A stretch of DNA of 64,000 nt, taken from the NCBI RefSeq assembly GCF_000797495.1, contig NZ_JTGN01000001.1, forward strand, positions 193,501 through 257,500, read 5' to 3'. The notes beneath the pieces were generated by a model. The model was given only the letters and a program-made list of their open reading frames with translations. It was not told the DNA's origin and did not search any database. A program made the position numbers and the translations under genes. Origin of the DNA: Robinsoniella peoriensis (GTDB lineage Bacteria; Bacillota; Clostridia; Lachnospirales; Lachnospiraceae). Shown here piece after piece: positions 8,194-17,427 of the stretch. The first letter of the stretch is position 1; the number at the start of each line of letters is the position of its first letter.

Positions 8194-9021
8194 TTATTTA
8201 ATAGCACCTGCCGTCAGTCCTTTTGTCATATACTTCTGGAAGAGCAGATAAATGATCAGTGTGGGTATTACACTGATTAAAAGCCCCGTCATCTGAAAAG
8301 TGGGGTCAACCGAAGTCCGGTCAGCCATCAGGGATGACAGTGCAACCATAACTGTTCTTTTATCCATAGATTTTAACAAGATCATCGGAGTAAACAGATC
8401 ATTCCAATAGCCGATGAAGTTTGTAATGACAGACATGGCAACCCCGGCAATTCCCATAGGGACAATTACATTCGCCACTAATCCAAAATAACCGGCACCG
8501 TCAATTTTAGCAGCTTCCATGACTTCCTTATCGATCCCCCGAAAGCAGGTAGTCATCAGCATAATCGTACTGGGAAGCCCCATCGCCAGATAGGATAATA
8601 CAACTCCAGTATAGGTATCTACTAATTTAAACTTTGCAAATATAACATACATTGGAATCATGGTAACCTGTGCGGGAATAAACATGGTAGCGATAATAAT
8701 TAAAAACATCACGTTTCTTCCCCGGAACCGGAGTTTGGTAAACGCATAGCTGGCAAATACGGAAAAGATGGTAATCAGAACAACGCTGGCACCCACGACG
8801 ATAAAGGTATTCAGAAAATTCTTCATAATCTTGAATCTGGAAATCAGCGCCTCAAAATTATCCAGGTTTATTGACTTTGGCAGCGCAAAAGGGTCAGCCA
8901 GATACTCGGCTCCTGACTTCATGGCAGTCATTGTCATAAAAATCAGGGGATATAAAAAGGTAAGGGACATCAGGCAGAGTGCGGTAAATACCAATATTTT
9001 AGACCACTTTATTTTTTTCAC
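8194..9021 (-). CDS. Carbohydrate ABC transporter permease, MalG type
   Basis: An inner-membrane subunit of 275 residues with about six membrane segments. The EAA loop is MEAAKIDGAGYFGLVANVIVP, which contacts the ATPase. Translation starts at a GTG (9021-9019) that overlaps the stop of the upstream permease in TAGTG, with GGAGGAGGGAG before it. It works with the permease at 9021-9917 and the binding protein at 9956-11398. No ATPase gene is in this operon. A shared MsmK-type ATPase elsewhere is the usual solution in Firmicutes. Confidence 0.92.
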   Translation of the reverse strand: MKKIKWSKILVFTALCLMSLTFLYPLIFMTMTAMKSGAEYLADPFALPKSINLDNFEALISRFKIMKNFLNTFIVVGASVVLITIFSVFASYAFTKLRFRGRNVMFLIIIATMFIPAQVTMIPMYVIFAKFKLVDTYTGVVLSYLAMGLPSTIMLMTTCFRGIDKEVMEAAKIDGAGYFGLVANVIVPMGIAGVAMSVITNFIGYWNDLFTPMILLKSMDKRTVMVALSSLMADRTSVDPTFQMTGLLISVIPTLIIYLLFQKYMTKGLTAGAIK

Positions 9022-9917
9022 TAAGCTCCCTCCTCCCTTTCTTTTTTCTGTGAAATTCCCTGTTGAACCGCCGTAAAGATCAAAATAATGATTAATAGGA
9101 TGACGGACATTGCGCAGGAATATCCCATTTGGCTTCCGCTTACAAAAGATTTCTGGTAAATCATATAATCAATTGTCATGGTCTCGGTTCCCGGACCTCC
9201 CCTGGTAAGGGAATAGATCAGCGGAAACAAGCTGGTAAAAGACCAGATTACCGATACCATAATGGAATATTCTATGGTTCTGCGCAGAAGCGGCAGGGTG
9301 ACCAGGAATAATTTCTGCCAGTAGCCTGCACCATCCAGTCTCGCCGCTTCATAAATATCCGGTGAAACAGATGCCAGACCGCCCAGCACCAGCATTCCCT
9401 GCCATCCGATATTAATCCATACCAGGCAAAAAATAATGACACCCAACCCGCTGGAAGCCTGTCCCAGCCATTCGATTGCCAGTCCGTCCATCCCAACCGC
9501 CCGGAATAAGGTATTGATCGGTCCGTTAAATCCAAAAAAGATAGCAAACAAAAATCCAACAATCAAGGAAGATACTACCTGCGGGATATAGTAAATTGTA
9601 CGGAATATCTTCCATCCCTTCACTTCTTCATATAGTAAAACAGCAACCACAACCCCGATAAAGATCTGGATTGGTATGTATATCAAAAGCACCAGATTGT
9701 TCCTGAAAAGCCCCCAAAATTCCCCGTGTCCCAAAATCTGGATATAATTTTTCAGTCCCACAAAATCAGATTTAAACATTCCGTCCCAATTTGTAAAACT
9801 TTTTATAACAGCTGCTGCCACGGGTATTCCCCTGACAGCAACTAAAATAATTAACACCGGCAATATGGAAAGCCATCCCTGAAGTGCTTCTCTATGACAG
9901 AATCTTCTTTTCTTCAT
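9021..9917 (-). CDS. Carbohydrate ABC transporter permease, MalF type
   Basis: A membrane protein of 298 residues with about six helices. The first is around residues 15-35 (LSILPVLIILVAVRG). The EAA motif YEAARLDGAGYWQKLFLVTLP is near residue 200. GGGGAGGAG precedes the ATG. Partner of the MalG-type permease with which it overlaps by one or more bases, so the pair is translationally coupled. Family: LplB/MalF/UgpA type sugar importers. Confidence 0.92.
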   Translation of the reverse strand: MKKRRFCHREALQGWLSILPVLIILVAVRGIPVAAAVIKSFTNWDGMFKSDFVGLKNYIQILGHGEFWGLFRNNLVLLIYIPIQIFIGVVVAVLLYEEVKGWKIFRTIYYIPQVVSSLIVGFLFAIFFGFNGPINTLFRAVGMDGLAIEWLGQASSGLGVIIFCLVWINIGWQGMLVLGGLASVSPDIYEAARLDGAGYWQKLFLVTLPLLRRTIEYSIMVSVIWSFTSLFPLIYSLTRGGPGTETMTIDYMIYQKSFVSGSQMGYSCAMSVILLIIILIFTAVQQGISQKKEREEGA

Positions 9918-9955
9918 GTCCCGGCTCCTCCCCGTTCACATGCCGGAGCCTCCGT

Positions 9956-11398
9956 TTACTGGAGCTCCTGCACTTTTTCATCCAGCTTCTGCGCCAGTTC
10001 ATCCGGCGTCATTTTACCTGTAACCGCAAGCGTGCCCAGAGAGAAACATTCATTTGCAATGTCCGGCACCATACTGTTATCTGTCCAGTAGGAATAATTC
10101 TGGGCTATATCATAAAGTTTTTCCATCACACTGTCCCCTTCCCAGCCAAGCTCTTTTAACGTAATATCCTTTCTCAGCGGAAGCATCGGATAATTTTGCA
10201 GCAGCTTCAGATGGTTTTGTTTGTTGCTTAAGAAAGAACAGAATTTTACTGCCAATTCGGGATTGGGACAGTAATTTGCAACTGCCAGTACCTGTCCGGA
10301 GCCGCCAATTGCCGTATTGCTTTTCAGGACATTACCGTCATAATCCGGCAGTGTATAAAATCCAGCCTTATCATTTCCAAGGGATTCCCGCACTACCTGG
10401 AGGATACCGGTAGTCACACCCCCAAGCATCGCAGCATCTCCTTTCAGGAATCTGGATAAAGCATCCTGCGAACTGGCATAATCCTCGTTGACATATCCTT
10501 TCTGGAACATATCCTGGGTAACTCGGAAAGCATTTTTAAAGTTTTCGTCATCGGAGAATTTCTTTTCTCCCTTGCTTTCTGCCGCAATATCTTCATTACT
10601 GGTCTTTTGCACCCACCAGGTTGCCATATCCATGGTAAACAAGGAGTTTACCCCTGCCGAATCTGCAATTATCGGAAGAATTCCGGTATCTTTTACTTTC
10701 TGCAGCATTGTAAGAAATTCATCTACTGTTTTTGGCGGATTGCCTTCCAGATCCACACCTGCCTGTTTCATAATATCCGTATTATAGATAAATCCACATA
10801 TTTCCGATCCTGCTGCGGGATAGCCCAGTATCTTTCCGCCTTCTTTAAAATCTTCCGTAACCACATCCCACCCCATCAGATTTTCCTTATCTTCCGGTGG
10901 AATCATATCGGAAATATCCAGCACCACATCTTTTAAAGCAAAGATCGGCTGTCCCGACCACAGGTTAATGATATCCGGACCGCTTTTTGCCAATGCTGCG
11001 GCTTTATAAGACTGATGTGCCGCCCCCTGGTCTGGAAGCAGTGTAATCTCTACCCTGACACCCGGATTTTGCTTTTCGAACTCATTGCAGATCTCTGTAA
11101 TCGGCCACTCTTCCTGAGGCTTTTTCTTATCTTCATCTGAAATATAAGTCGCCAGCCAGATACTCAAAACTGTTTCCTCTGTTTTTGCTTCTTTCTCCGT
11201 TTTCTCGGTTTCCCCGGTTTGCTCCGTTTTCTTTTCTTCCGTTTTTACCTGTTCTTCCTCCTGCCTCTTGCTTTCACTGACAGGTGCTGATGCATCCGTC
11301 TGTTTTGGCGACTCCTGTGTACTCTGGCATCCCGCCATCGTCAGCCCCAGAGCCGCTGCCATTCCAAGTGCCATAAATCTGTTTCTTCTCTTCTTCAT
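9956..11398 (-). CDS. Extracellular sugar-binding lipoprotein (family 1)
   Basis: A secreted solute-binding protein of 480 residues. Signal peptide residues 1-24 end in the lipobox LTMAGC, so it is anchored to the membrane. Residues 25-75 are a Lys/Glu/Thr-rich linker. The rest is a periplasmic-binding fold of the maltose/oligosaccharide class. AAAGGGGG precedes the start. It is the first gene of the importer operon, downstream of the promoter at 11455-11483, and lies next to a YesMN-type two-component pair. This arrangement is typical of oligosaccharide sensing and uptake. Confidence 0.92.
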   Translation of the reverse strand: MKKRRNRFMALGMAAALGLTMAGCQSTQESPKQTDASAPVSESKRQEEEQVKTEEKKTEQTGETEKTEKEAKTEETVLSIWLATYISDEDKKKPQEEWPITEICNEFEKQNPGVRVEITLLPDQGAAHQSYKAAALAKSGPDIINLWSGQPIFALKDVVLDISDMIPPEDKENLMGWDVVTEDFKEGGKILGYPAAGSEICGFIYNTDIMKQAGVDLEGNPPKTVDEFLTMLQKVKDTGILPIIADSAGVNSLFTMDMATWWVQKTSNEDIAAESKGEKKFSDDENFKNAFRVTQDMFQKGYVNEDYASSQDALSRFLKGDAAMLGGVTTGILQVVRESLGNDKAGFYTLPDYDGNVLKSNTAIGGSGQVLAVANYCPNPELAVKFCSFLSNKQNHLKLLQNYPMLPLRKDITLKELGWEGDSVMEKLYDIAQNYSYWTDNSMVPDIANECFSLGTLAVTGKMTPDELAQKLDEKVQELQ

Positions 11399-11454
11399 GA
11401 AAATCCCCCTTTACTGGTTTTAAGTTTCATCCGGCTTGTTCCTGTTGTACTATT

Positions 11455-11483
11455 ATTGTAAGATTTTACCTGAAAAAAGACAA
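11455..11483 (-). promoter_or_regulatory. SigA-like promoter of the GH4/ABC operon
   Basis: On the minus strand TTGTCT (11483-11478), 17 bases, TACAAT (11460-11455), about 55 bases before the binding-protein ATG. The elements are weaker than consensus, as expected for a promoter that needs the AraC-type activator encoded just upstream (11654-13216). The rest of the gap to 11653 has no gene. It holds only a weak plus-strand hairpin near 11518-11539. Confidence 0.6.
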
Positions 11484-11653
11484 TGAAACAGATTGATGCG
11501 TTCCTACAGGATCTTGACCTGCGGCATGGGATTTGCAGGGCTTTTTTTCTTTTTGTGCTGATTTATACCGCCATATTTTGTAATCAGAACAACATCTTGG
11601 AATTATCTGACACGCTCCTGCTTAGCAAACAATTACTCTACTGCTATACCCGC

Positions 11654-13216
11654 TTATTTATGGATCTTCTTCATATATGCGCCCGGTGTGATTCCGCAAA
11701 GCTTTTTGAAGGTTGTTATAAAATGTCCCTCGGAAGAGAAGCCCAGACATTCGCTGATCTGGGTAATCCTCATCCCTTCTTTAAGGTATTCTTTTGATAG
11801 CGAAATTTTATATTTCAGAATATATGCAATCAGATTTTCACCGGTCTTTTTCTTGAAAAGCTTACAAAGATAATCCGGATTGAGATATACCTGTTTTGCA
11901 ATGCCGCCCAGTGTCAGCTTCTCTCCTATATTGTTCTTTATGTACCGGATGACCTCCCCGATCAGGGTGTCTCCGCTGTTTGCACATACCGCCAGATCAT
12001 CAAAGCCTATGATCCATTCCTGCATACACCGGAACAACTCTTCACAGCTTGCGCACTCCATGATTTTGCAGAACATTTCTTTGAGCTTATTCTCTCTCTC
12101 CTGATTCGGTGCCGATAATGCAGTAAGCACCGCAATAGTCTGCTTCATGGCTTCCTTTAATTCTTTTTCCGGTATCACCGGATAATCTTGTAAAAGCATA
12201 TAGAGATTTCTTACATCCTCTCCAAAGGTGTTCATATCGTCTATGAAACGGCAGCGTTCCATGGAGTTTTTAATTTTATCCTGAATTTCTCTGGTAATCA
12301 GAAGATCTTCAAAAAAGCAGAATCTGCACTGCGGCTTATAAAACCGCTGGCTGAGGGCTATATCCGCCTGTTCGTAATATTTCGGCAGGTCAAAATCATC
12401 CTTTACCACCCGGACAATTCCAAAAGAAAGATGCATGTCCAGATATTGGTACATGGTTAGTTCCAGACGGTTACAGATATCTTTAAGCAGCTGCACCCCG
12501 TCCTCACGATAAGATATCACTGCCCAAAGCTTGGTGCTGTCCGTTAAAAATACCTTGCCTCCCGCCATGGTTTCTATAATATTCTGGCAGATCGCTGCTA
12601 CAGAATACTCCACCCCTTTGACGGCACTCAATATTTCAACCTTGGGAATCTCAATGCACACCAGAAAAACAGACGCATCGCAGGGATTCATAAAAGCACT
12701 TTCAAAGCGTTCCCGAACCGCCTGTTTATCCGTAATAAATCCACGGAGAACCAGATTGGCATATTCTCCCAGAACTGCATTGGCATTGACATAACGGTGT
12801 TCTTCCATATCCGTATCATCGCATACCCGTTCTGCTTTTATCTCTTCTATTACCCTGGTGACTTCTTCCATCATATTCTGAGGCTCTATTGCACTTTTTA
12901 AAATATACCCGCTGACCCCAAGCTTAATAGCCTCCTGCAGATATGACACCTCGTCCACGCAGCTTAGAATCAGGAATTTACAGTCAGGCTGTATCCGCTT
13001 CAATTCCCGGATAAAGATAAGTCCATCCATTTTCGGCATCATAATATCCGCAAGCACAATATCCGGTACAATTTCCTTTGCCAGCCCAAGGGCCTGTTCT
13101 CCGTCTTCTGCCTCCCCAACTACCTGTAAACCGTACTCTTCCCAGGGAATTATGGATCTCATCCCTATTCTGGTTAATATTTCATCATCCACAATCATTA
13201 CTTTTAACATGCTCAT
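11654..13216 (-). CDS. YesN-type response regulator with AraC DNA-binding domain
   Basis: A regulator of 520 residues. The receiver domain covers about residues 1-125, with the acidic pocket in VDDE and the phosphorylated Asp57 in ADIMMPKMDG. A middle region of about 270 residues is of the kind found in YesN proteins. The C-terminal 100 residues form two AraC helix-turn-helix motifs (LGGIAKQVYLNPDYLCKLFK and ITQISECLGFSSEGHF). In-frame GTG/ATG starts exist at 13228, 13222, 13216 and 13210. AAAGGTGG is best spaced for 13216. It overlaps the kinase gene by 32 bases. It probably activates the adjacent importer operon. Confidence 0.92.
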   Translation of the reverse strand: MSMLKVMIVDDEILTRIGMRSIIPWEEYGLQVVGEAEDGEQALGLAKEIVPDIVLADIMMPKMDGLIFIRELKRIQPDCKFLILSCVDEVSYLQEAIKLGVSGYILKSAIEPQNMMEEVTRVIEEIKAERVCDDTDMEEHRYVNANAVLGEYANLVLRGFITDKQAVRERFESAFMNPCDASVFLVCIEIPKVEILSAVKGVEYSVAAICQNIIETMAGGKVFLTDSTKLWAVISYREDGVQLLKDICNRLELTMYQYLDMHLSFGIVRVVKDDFDLPKYYEQADIALSQRFYKPQCRFCFFEDLLITREIQDKIKNSMERCRFIDDMNTFGEDVRNLYMLLQDYPVIPEKELKEAMKQTIAVLTALSAPNQERENKLKEMFCKIMECASCEELFRCMQEWIIGFDDLAVCANSGDTLIGEVIRYIKNNIGEKLTLGGIAKQVYLNPDYLCKLFKKKTGENLIAYILKYKISLSKEYLKEGMRITQISECLGFSSEGHFITTFKKLCGITPGAYMKKIHK

Positions 13217-15041
13217 GTTCATCCCCACCTTTGCTTATTGCCGGAAATACCATGGTTACTGCGCATCCTTTTCCGGGTTCACTGCGAATCTCTATAACGG
13301 CGCTTCCTCCATAATGCATCTGCATTCTCTGATTGATATTCCAAAGTGCAATATTTTCTTCCTCATGGGCTTTTTCCCAGTTCTCTTTTTCATCCAGAAG
13401 TGTATCTACCTGTGCCTGTTCCATTCCAACACCATCATCGGTTATTTCAAAGACATAGTTATCTTCCCATCTCCGCCCTTTGATCACAATCCGTCCGATT
13501 CCCCTTTTTGGCAGCACACCGTGATTAATGGAATTTTCCACCACAGGCTGAAACAGCAGTTTTAAAATCATGCCCTCCATCATCTCTTTTTCCACATCAA
13601 TCTCATAACTGAATTTGTTCTGGAACCGGATTTGCTGCAGATAAAGGTATTCTTCTACATATTTTAATTCTTCTTTTACTGTCACAAATATCCGGCTGTC
13701 CGAAAAATTGTAGTCCAGCATATTGGAGAAAGCAAGGATACTCCGGCTGATTCCTTCGGCTCCTTTTAGCTTCGCCATCCACCGGATACTGTTCAGGGTA
13801 TTCCGGACAAAATGAGGTTTAATCTGTGCCTGCAGCATCTTCATTTCCATCTGGTGTTTATTCTGCTCCTGCTCTTTAATCTGACCGATGCTGTTTTTTA
13901 AATCCCCAGCCATTTCTGAAAATGCTTCCATCAGCCCCTCAATTTCATTTTTGTCACCTAAGGTCTGCACAGGCAGCTCTATATCCAGATTTCCCTTTCC
14001 AATCTCTTTCGTCATCTGGTTTAAAACCTTGAGCGGCTTAAAAATCTTCCTGCTGAAGAAAAACAGCAGAATCGTTATACAGATCACGCAAAGTAAGATC
14101 ATAATATAATTCACCAGATTAATATACCTGAGATCACTGGTCAGATCATTCTGGGGAGAAATATTGACCATCTGCCATCCGGTATTGCACCCTTTAACTT
14201 TTACAGCATGGGTAAACAATATATACGTCTGGTTACGGTAGAGGAATGTCTGATATCCCTCTTTTCCCATATTGGAGAGCAGTTTCTCCCTTAGGTTCCC
14301 TGAAAGTTCTTCGTACCGCAGTTTACTTTCATCCCCCTGAATCAGACATTCTCCTTTTTCATCAATCAGAAAAACAGACCCGTTTTCTCCAAATAAACTT
14401 CTGGACAATAGCTTTGCAAAATAGGAAGCATCCATCCCCACAGCAATAACCCCCAGCTGTTTATCTGCTTTTAGAAGATTTGCACCACAGTAAAGCTGTG
14501 TGCCTGACTTCGATAAAATGTAATTATCATGAACATAAAATTTATTGGCAAATGTATAGGAGTGCCAAAGCCCTTTCACTGTCTCATCATTGCTAAATCC
14601 AACCCCCCGTGCATCTGACTGACCTTCCTTCAGTGCAAATGCTGATGTGAAGAATTCTCCGTTCTGGTTTACAATAATATAATGAAAAGGATATGCATTT
14701 TTTGTGGCATCCGAATTTTTCACGATTTCATAATATATCCCGGAATAACGCTGCTGAGTAGTTCCCCCCTGCTCCCCGGACACATAATTTAGAACTGCTG
14801 TATTATTTGCCGCACTTTTAACAATATCAAATTGAGCCTGCAGTGCATTGCTGACACTGTAGGAAAGACTTTCCGCCGTCTGGTCTGATAATTTATAAAT
14901 CTTACTCTCTAAAATATTCTCAAATACGGATTTATTCACCAGGTTTTGTATCAGTAACGGAAGCAGAAAAAACAACAGTAAAAAGAAAATAATTGAGTAT
15001 TTTAAATGATACTTCAGATTTCTTATCTTTCGTAATCCCAT
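13185..15041 (-). CDS. YesM-type sensor histidine kinase
   Basis: A membrane kinase of 618 residues. Membrane helices are at about 14-36 and 308-330, enclosing an extracellular Cache-like sensor domain of about 270 residues. A HAMP domain follows (about 331-385). The LytS/YesM phosphoacceptor is His410 in QAQIKPHFVRNTLN. The more usual residues after PHF are L-Y/F-N; here V-R-N is a small variation. The ATPase domain shows ENSINHG and DDGVGM. It senses an extracellular signal, probably ligand-loaded binding protein or sugar, and phosphorylates the overlapping regulator. GGAGAGGGG precedes the start. Confidence 0.92.
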   Translation of the reverse strand: MGLRKIRNLKYHLKYSIIFFLLLFFLLPLLIQNLVNKSVFENILESKIYKLSDQTAESLSYSVSNALQAQFDIVKSAANNTAVLNYVSGEQGGTTQQRYSGIYYEIVKNSDATKNAYPFHYIIVNQNGEFFTSAFALKEGQSDARGVGFSNDETVKGLWHSYTFANKFYVHDNYILSKSGTQLYCGANLLKADKQLGVIAVGMDASYFAKLLSRSLFGENGSVFLIDEKGECLIQGDESKLRYEELSGNLREKLLSNMGKEGYQTFLYRNQTYILFTHAVKVKGCNTGWQMVNISPQNDLTSDLRYINLVNYIMILLCVICITILLFFFSRKIFKPLKVLNQMTKEIGKGNLDIELPVQTLGDKNEIEGLMEAFSEMAGDLKNSIGQIKEQEQNKHQMEMKMLQAQIKPHFVRNTLNSIRWMAKLKGAEGISRSILAFSNMLDYNFSDSRIFVTVKEELKYVEEYLYLQQIRFQNKFSYEIDVEKEMMEGMILKLLFQPVVENSINHGVLPKRGIGRIVIKGRRWEDNYVFEITDDGVGMEQAQVDTLLDEKENWEKAHEEENIALWNINQRMQMHYGGSAVIEIRSEPGKGCAVTMVFPAISKGGDEHEHVKSNDCG

Positions 15042-15079
15042 AGCCTGCCCCTCTCCAGTGGACTTTTTATTATTCCCTA

Positions 15080-15088
15080 ATTATAACA
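15080..15088 (-). promoter_or_regulatory. Extended -10 promoter of the YesMN genes
   Basis: Minus strand TGTTATAAT, a consensus extended -10 element, 39 bases before the kinase ATG. No good -35 is present. The 95-base gap also holds a repeated CCACT motif on both sides of the element. Confidence 0.5.
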
Positions 15089-15136
15089 CAATCCACTCTG
15101 AAGCAGGACTACTACTCCACAGTGGATTCTGGAAAA

Positions 15137-15763
15137 TTATGTAAATTCTTTCGGATAATGCTGGCGTACCTGTTTATGGTAAAGCTGATAAACCTTTATA
15201 TTTTTTACAGCGATCATACTTGCATAAGCTTCAAAGCCAATTCTTCCAAACCTTCTGGAATCGATGGGATCAGGATCCGTTACTTCGATAATCAACCGTC
15301 CGTCTATCCGTAAAAAGCAATGCCCCTTTACACTTCCCACCTGGATATGATAGACCTTTCCGGGACAGAACTCGAACAGTGGTGTACCTACATTCAAAAG
15401 ATAATCGGGTGATTTCTCTATTCCCACCTTCCCTTCCCACCAGCCCTGAACACCGGCTACATAAGCAATGCCTCTTTCCTTCTTCTTTTCATCCCAGCAG
15501 CCGTTCCACATTACATTAATATCGTGTGTTGACGGCTCCAGAACCTTTGCAAGAAAATCCACCATCACATCTCCATAAAAATCCTGTCTGGAGATTATCA
15601 TCCCTGGATATTCATCCGGATTCTTCCCTGTGATCCAGCCATTTTTATAGTCCCACACGCCTGTTTTTATCTCAAAATCCCGCTCCAGAACTTCCCCTGA
15701 TACTTTTTTATCATACAGTGGACAGTCCGGGTCATACCACACTTCTTTATGCAGCAGCCTCAT
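15137..15763 (-). CDS. Concanavalin A-like (YesU/DUF1961-like) protein
   Basis: A protein of 208 residues with no signal peptide. It resembles YesU-type proteins that have a single lectin/glucanase beta-sandwich: many aromatic residues, DYKNGWITGKN, the MWNGCWDEKK segment, and a closing FGRIGFEAYASMIAVKNIKVY strand typical of the fold. In Bacillus subtilis yesU lies in the rhamnogalacturonan gene set beside yesMN, which matches the neighbours here. The start at 15763 is set by GGAAAGGAG. A longer start would overlap the upstream gene. The function is unproven. It may bind or modify an intracellular oligosaccharide. Confidence 0.6.
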   Translation of the reverse strand: MRLLHKEVWYDPDCPLYDKKVSGEVLERDFEIKTGVWDYKNGWITGKNPDEYPGMIISRQDFYGDVMVDFLAKVLEPSTHDINVMWNGCWDEKKKERGIAYVAGVQGWWEGKVGIEKSPDYLLNVGTPLFEFCPGKVYHIQVGSVKGHCFLRIDGRLIIEVTDPDPIDSRRFGRIGFEAYASMIAVKNIKVYQLYHKQVRQHYPKEFT

Positions 15764-15785
15764 ATTTTCTCCTTTCCAAACACCC

Positions 15786-17144
15786 CTACTGTACAACTTC
15801 TATATCCAATAACCTGCAGACTGTTTTCACATCTTCCATCCAGTCACCATATACCATAATGATATGCTGTCCGGGCACCTTGTCCAGATACTCCTCCATT
15901 GGAATAGATGGTTCCAGCAGTACCGCCGGGAAGTCCGGTGTGGGTTCTTCCCATCCAAGTTCTGTCCATTTGGGTGCTGCTTTTGCTATTCCTTTTGAAA
16001 GAAACAGCTTAAACGCTCCACCTGTCTGATAAAACCGGGCAAAGGTAACTTCTCCGGTACGAACCTTTGATACATTGCTGATACCTGTATTGATTTCACC
16101 TAAGTTTGCAGCACGTATTTTTACTCCATTCTCGGTAAATTCTTCCGGTATAAAACCACATACCCCAACCAGTACTTCTTTTTCAAACACTTCGTAATGT
16201 TCCATAAATGCTGCCGCGTGTCCGGTAACTGCTGCCAGCAGAATACTGGTAACCAGGCCGTAGGCATCGCATTCGCAGATAACAGACAGGTCTTTTCCCG
16301 CCAGCAGGCTTTGTGCAAGGCAGGGATTCAGCCCCAGATGGTCTGTGGTTCCGTTCACACACTTAATGGAAATGGCATCTAAATCACTCCCGTCTGCTTT
16401 ACTTTTCATGGCGTAATAGAGTCGGGCTGCTTTTTCCAATACCTTATCTGATATCTGGTTTTCAAACTTTAGATGCTCCCGAATATCAGCCACGATCTCT
16501 GCCGCCTGCTCCCGGGTACATTGTTCCATCCGGTTCATAATCTCGTATCCGGAATAATCTTCAATATCGATCCCCAATTTTTTAAATAAAGCTGTCTTAT
16601 CGTAAGCACAGGTATACAGCCCCATATCAGCATACCCGATTAAACCGATTCTGGACTCTCTGATCTTCTTAGCACAGGCTGCCAGGTGAATAAAATGGGC
16701 AGCTTCTTCTGTTGCAGGCACACTGTCCGGTTTCTGAAGAATCACTTTTACAGTAAACCCAAATTCTTTGGCGACTGGGAGAAAGCCGGTAATACCTGCT
16801 GCTGCAGCAGGTGAATGCAGTTTTCCGGTTTCATCGGTAGTTCCTCCAATTCCCCAGATTAAAAGTGGAATACGGGTATTGTTTTTTAATATGTGCATGA
16901 CATAGGGTGTGATATGCCAGGAGACAAAATTTAATATAAATAAATCCACCGGCATGCCTTCTATACTTTTTCTGCACATTCCTGCATCCTTTTCTGACAT
17001 GACTTTATAACATCCCAGCAAATTACAGTCCATCCCTGCAACTGCTTCCTGCACCTTCTGAATCACATCTGCCAGATAATCCTGAGGATACATCGCTTCC
17101 CCCAGATGAAGCATAATTACATTAAGTTGTTTCGCATTTTTCAC
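15786..17144 (-). CDS. L-fucose/L-arabinose isomerase-fold protein
   Basis: A protein of 452 residues. It starts at GTG (17144-17142), chosen because GGGAGG lies eight bases upstream; the longer ATG reading has no ribosome site. The C-terminal third carries features of the fucose-isomerase C-terminal domain (GEINTGISNVSKVRTGEVTFARF, PGQHIIMVYGDW). The N-terminal part is a two-domain alpha/beta fold seen in this superfamily. Members interconvert aldoses and ketoses with Mn2+. The exact metal ligands of FucI are not clearly recognisable, so it may be a divergent isomerase. It lies 23 bases upstream of the YesU-like gene and downstream of an FGGY kinase. Confidence 0.72.
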   Translation of the reverse strand: MKNAKQLNVIMLHLGEAMYPQDYLADVIQKVQEAVAGMDCNLLGCYKVMSEKDAGMCRKSIEGMPVDLFILNFVSWHITPYVMHILKNNTRIPLLIWGIGGTTDETGKLHSPAAAAGITGFLPVAKEFGFTVKVILQKPDSVPATEEAAHFIHLAACAKKIRESRIGLIGYADMGLYTCAYDKTALFKKLGIDIEDYSGYEIMNRMEQCTREQAAEIVADIREHLKFENQISDKVLEKAARLYYAMKSKADGSDLDAISIKCVNGTTDHLGLNPCLAQSLLAGKDLSVICECDAYGLVTSILLAAVTGHAAAFMEHYEVFEKEVLVGVCGFIPEEFTENGVKIRAANLGEINTGISNVSKVRTGEVTFARFYQTGGAFKLFLSKGIAKAAPKWTELGWEEPTPDFPAVLLEPSIPMEEYLDKVPGQHIIMVYGDWMEDVKTVCRLLDIEVVQ

Positions 17145-17427
17145 TGTTCTTACCTCCCATTGGTTTATTGACCGACTGCCTGCATAGCACAAATCTGCCT
17201 GACACACTGATTAATTTCTCATGTATCAACTTTCTGAATTCATTTTAGGGGAAAATCAGCTAAAAAACAATGTTACGCCTGGCTTCATTATTACAAAAAA
17301 TTGACCAGTCACAAAAACCTATTCTCTGTTTTCCAGAAAAAGTTTCTTGAAACCGGTCAATATTTTAGAATTATGTCAATATGCTAAAATCTGGTTTACA
17401 TTGTTCTCAAAATCGTATTCTATGGTT
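17145..17427 (-). other. Noncoding gap between kinase and isomerase-like gene
   Basis: 283 bases without a gene. Contains the inverted repeat ATTTTAG/CTAAAAT and two distant ATTGACC/GGTCAAT arms. A weak minus-strand promoter candidate (TTGTGA, about 16 bases, AATAAT) lies near 17290-17315. I cannot tell whether the isomerase-like gene has its own promoter or is read through from the kinase. Confidence 0.4.

Noticed and set aside
11436..11552. Possible small plus-strand RNA: TTGTTC-N17-TAAGAT and a hairpin CCTGC/GCAGG followed by seven T.
   Set aside because: The stem is only five base pairs, the -35 is poor and the promoter coincides with the better-placed minus-strand promoter of the importer operon. 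It could be chance in a 255-base gap.
11483..11797. Open frame of 104 codons on the plus strand in the gap before the YesN gene.
   Set aside because: Half of it runs antisense through the AraC domain of YesN, it has no ribosome site, and the product has no recognisable features.
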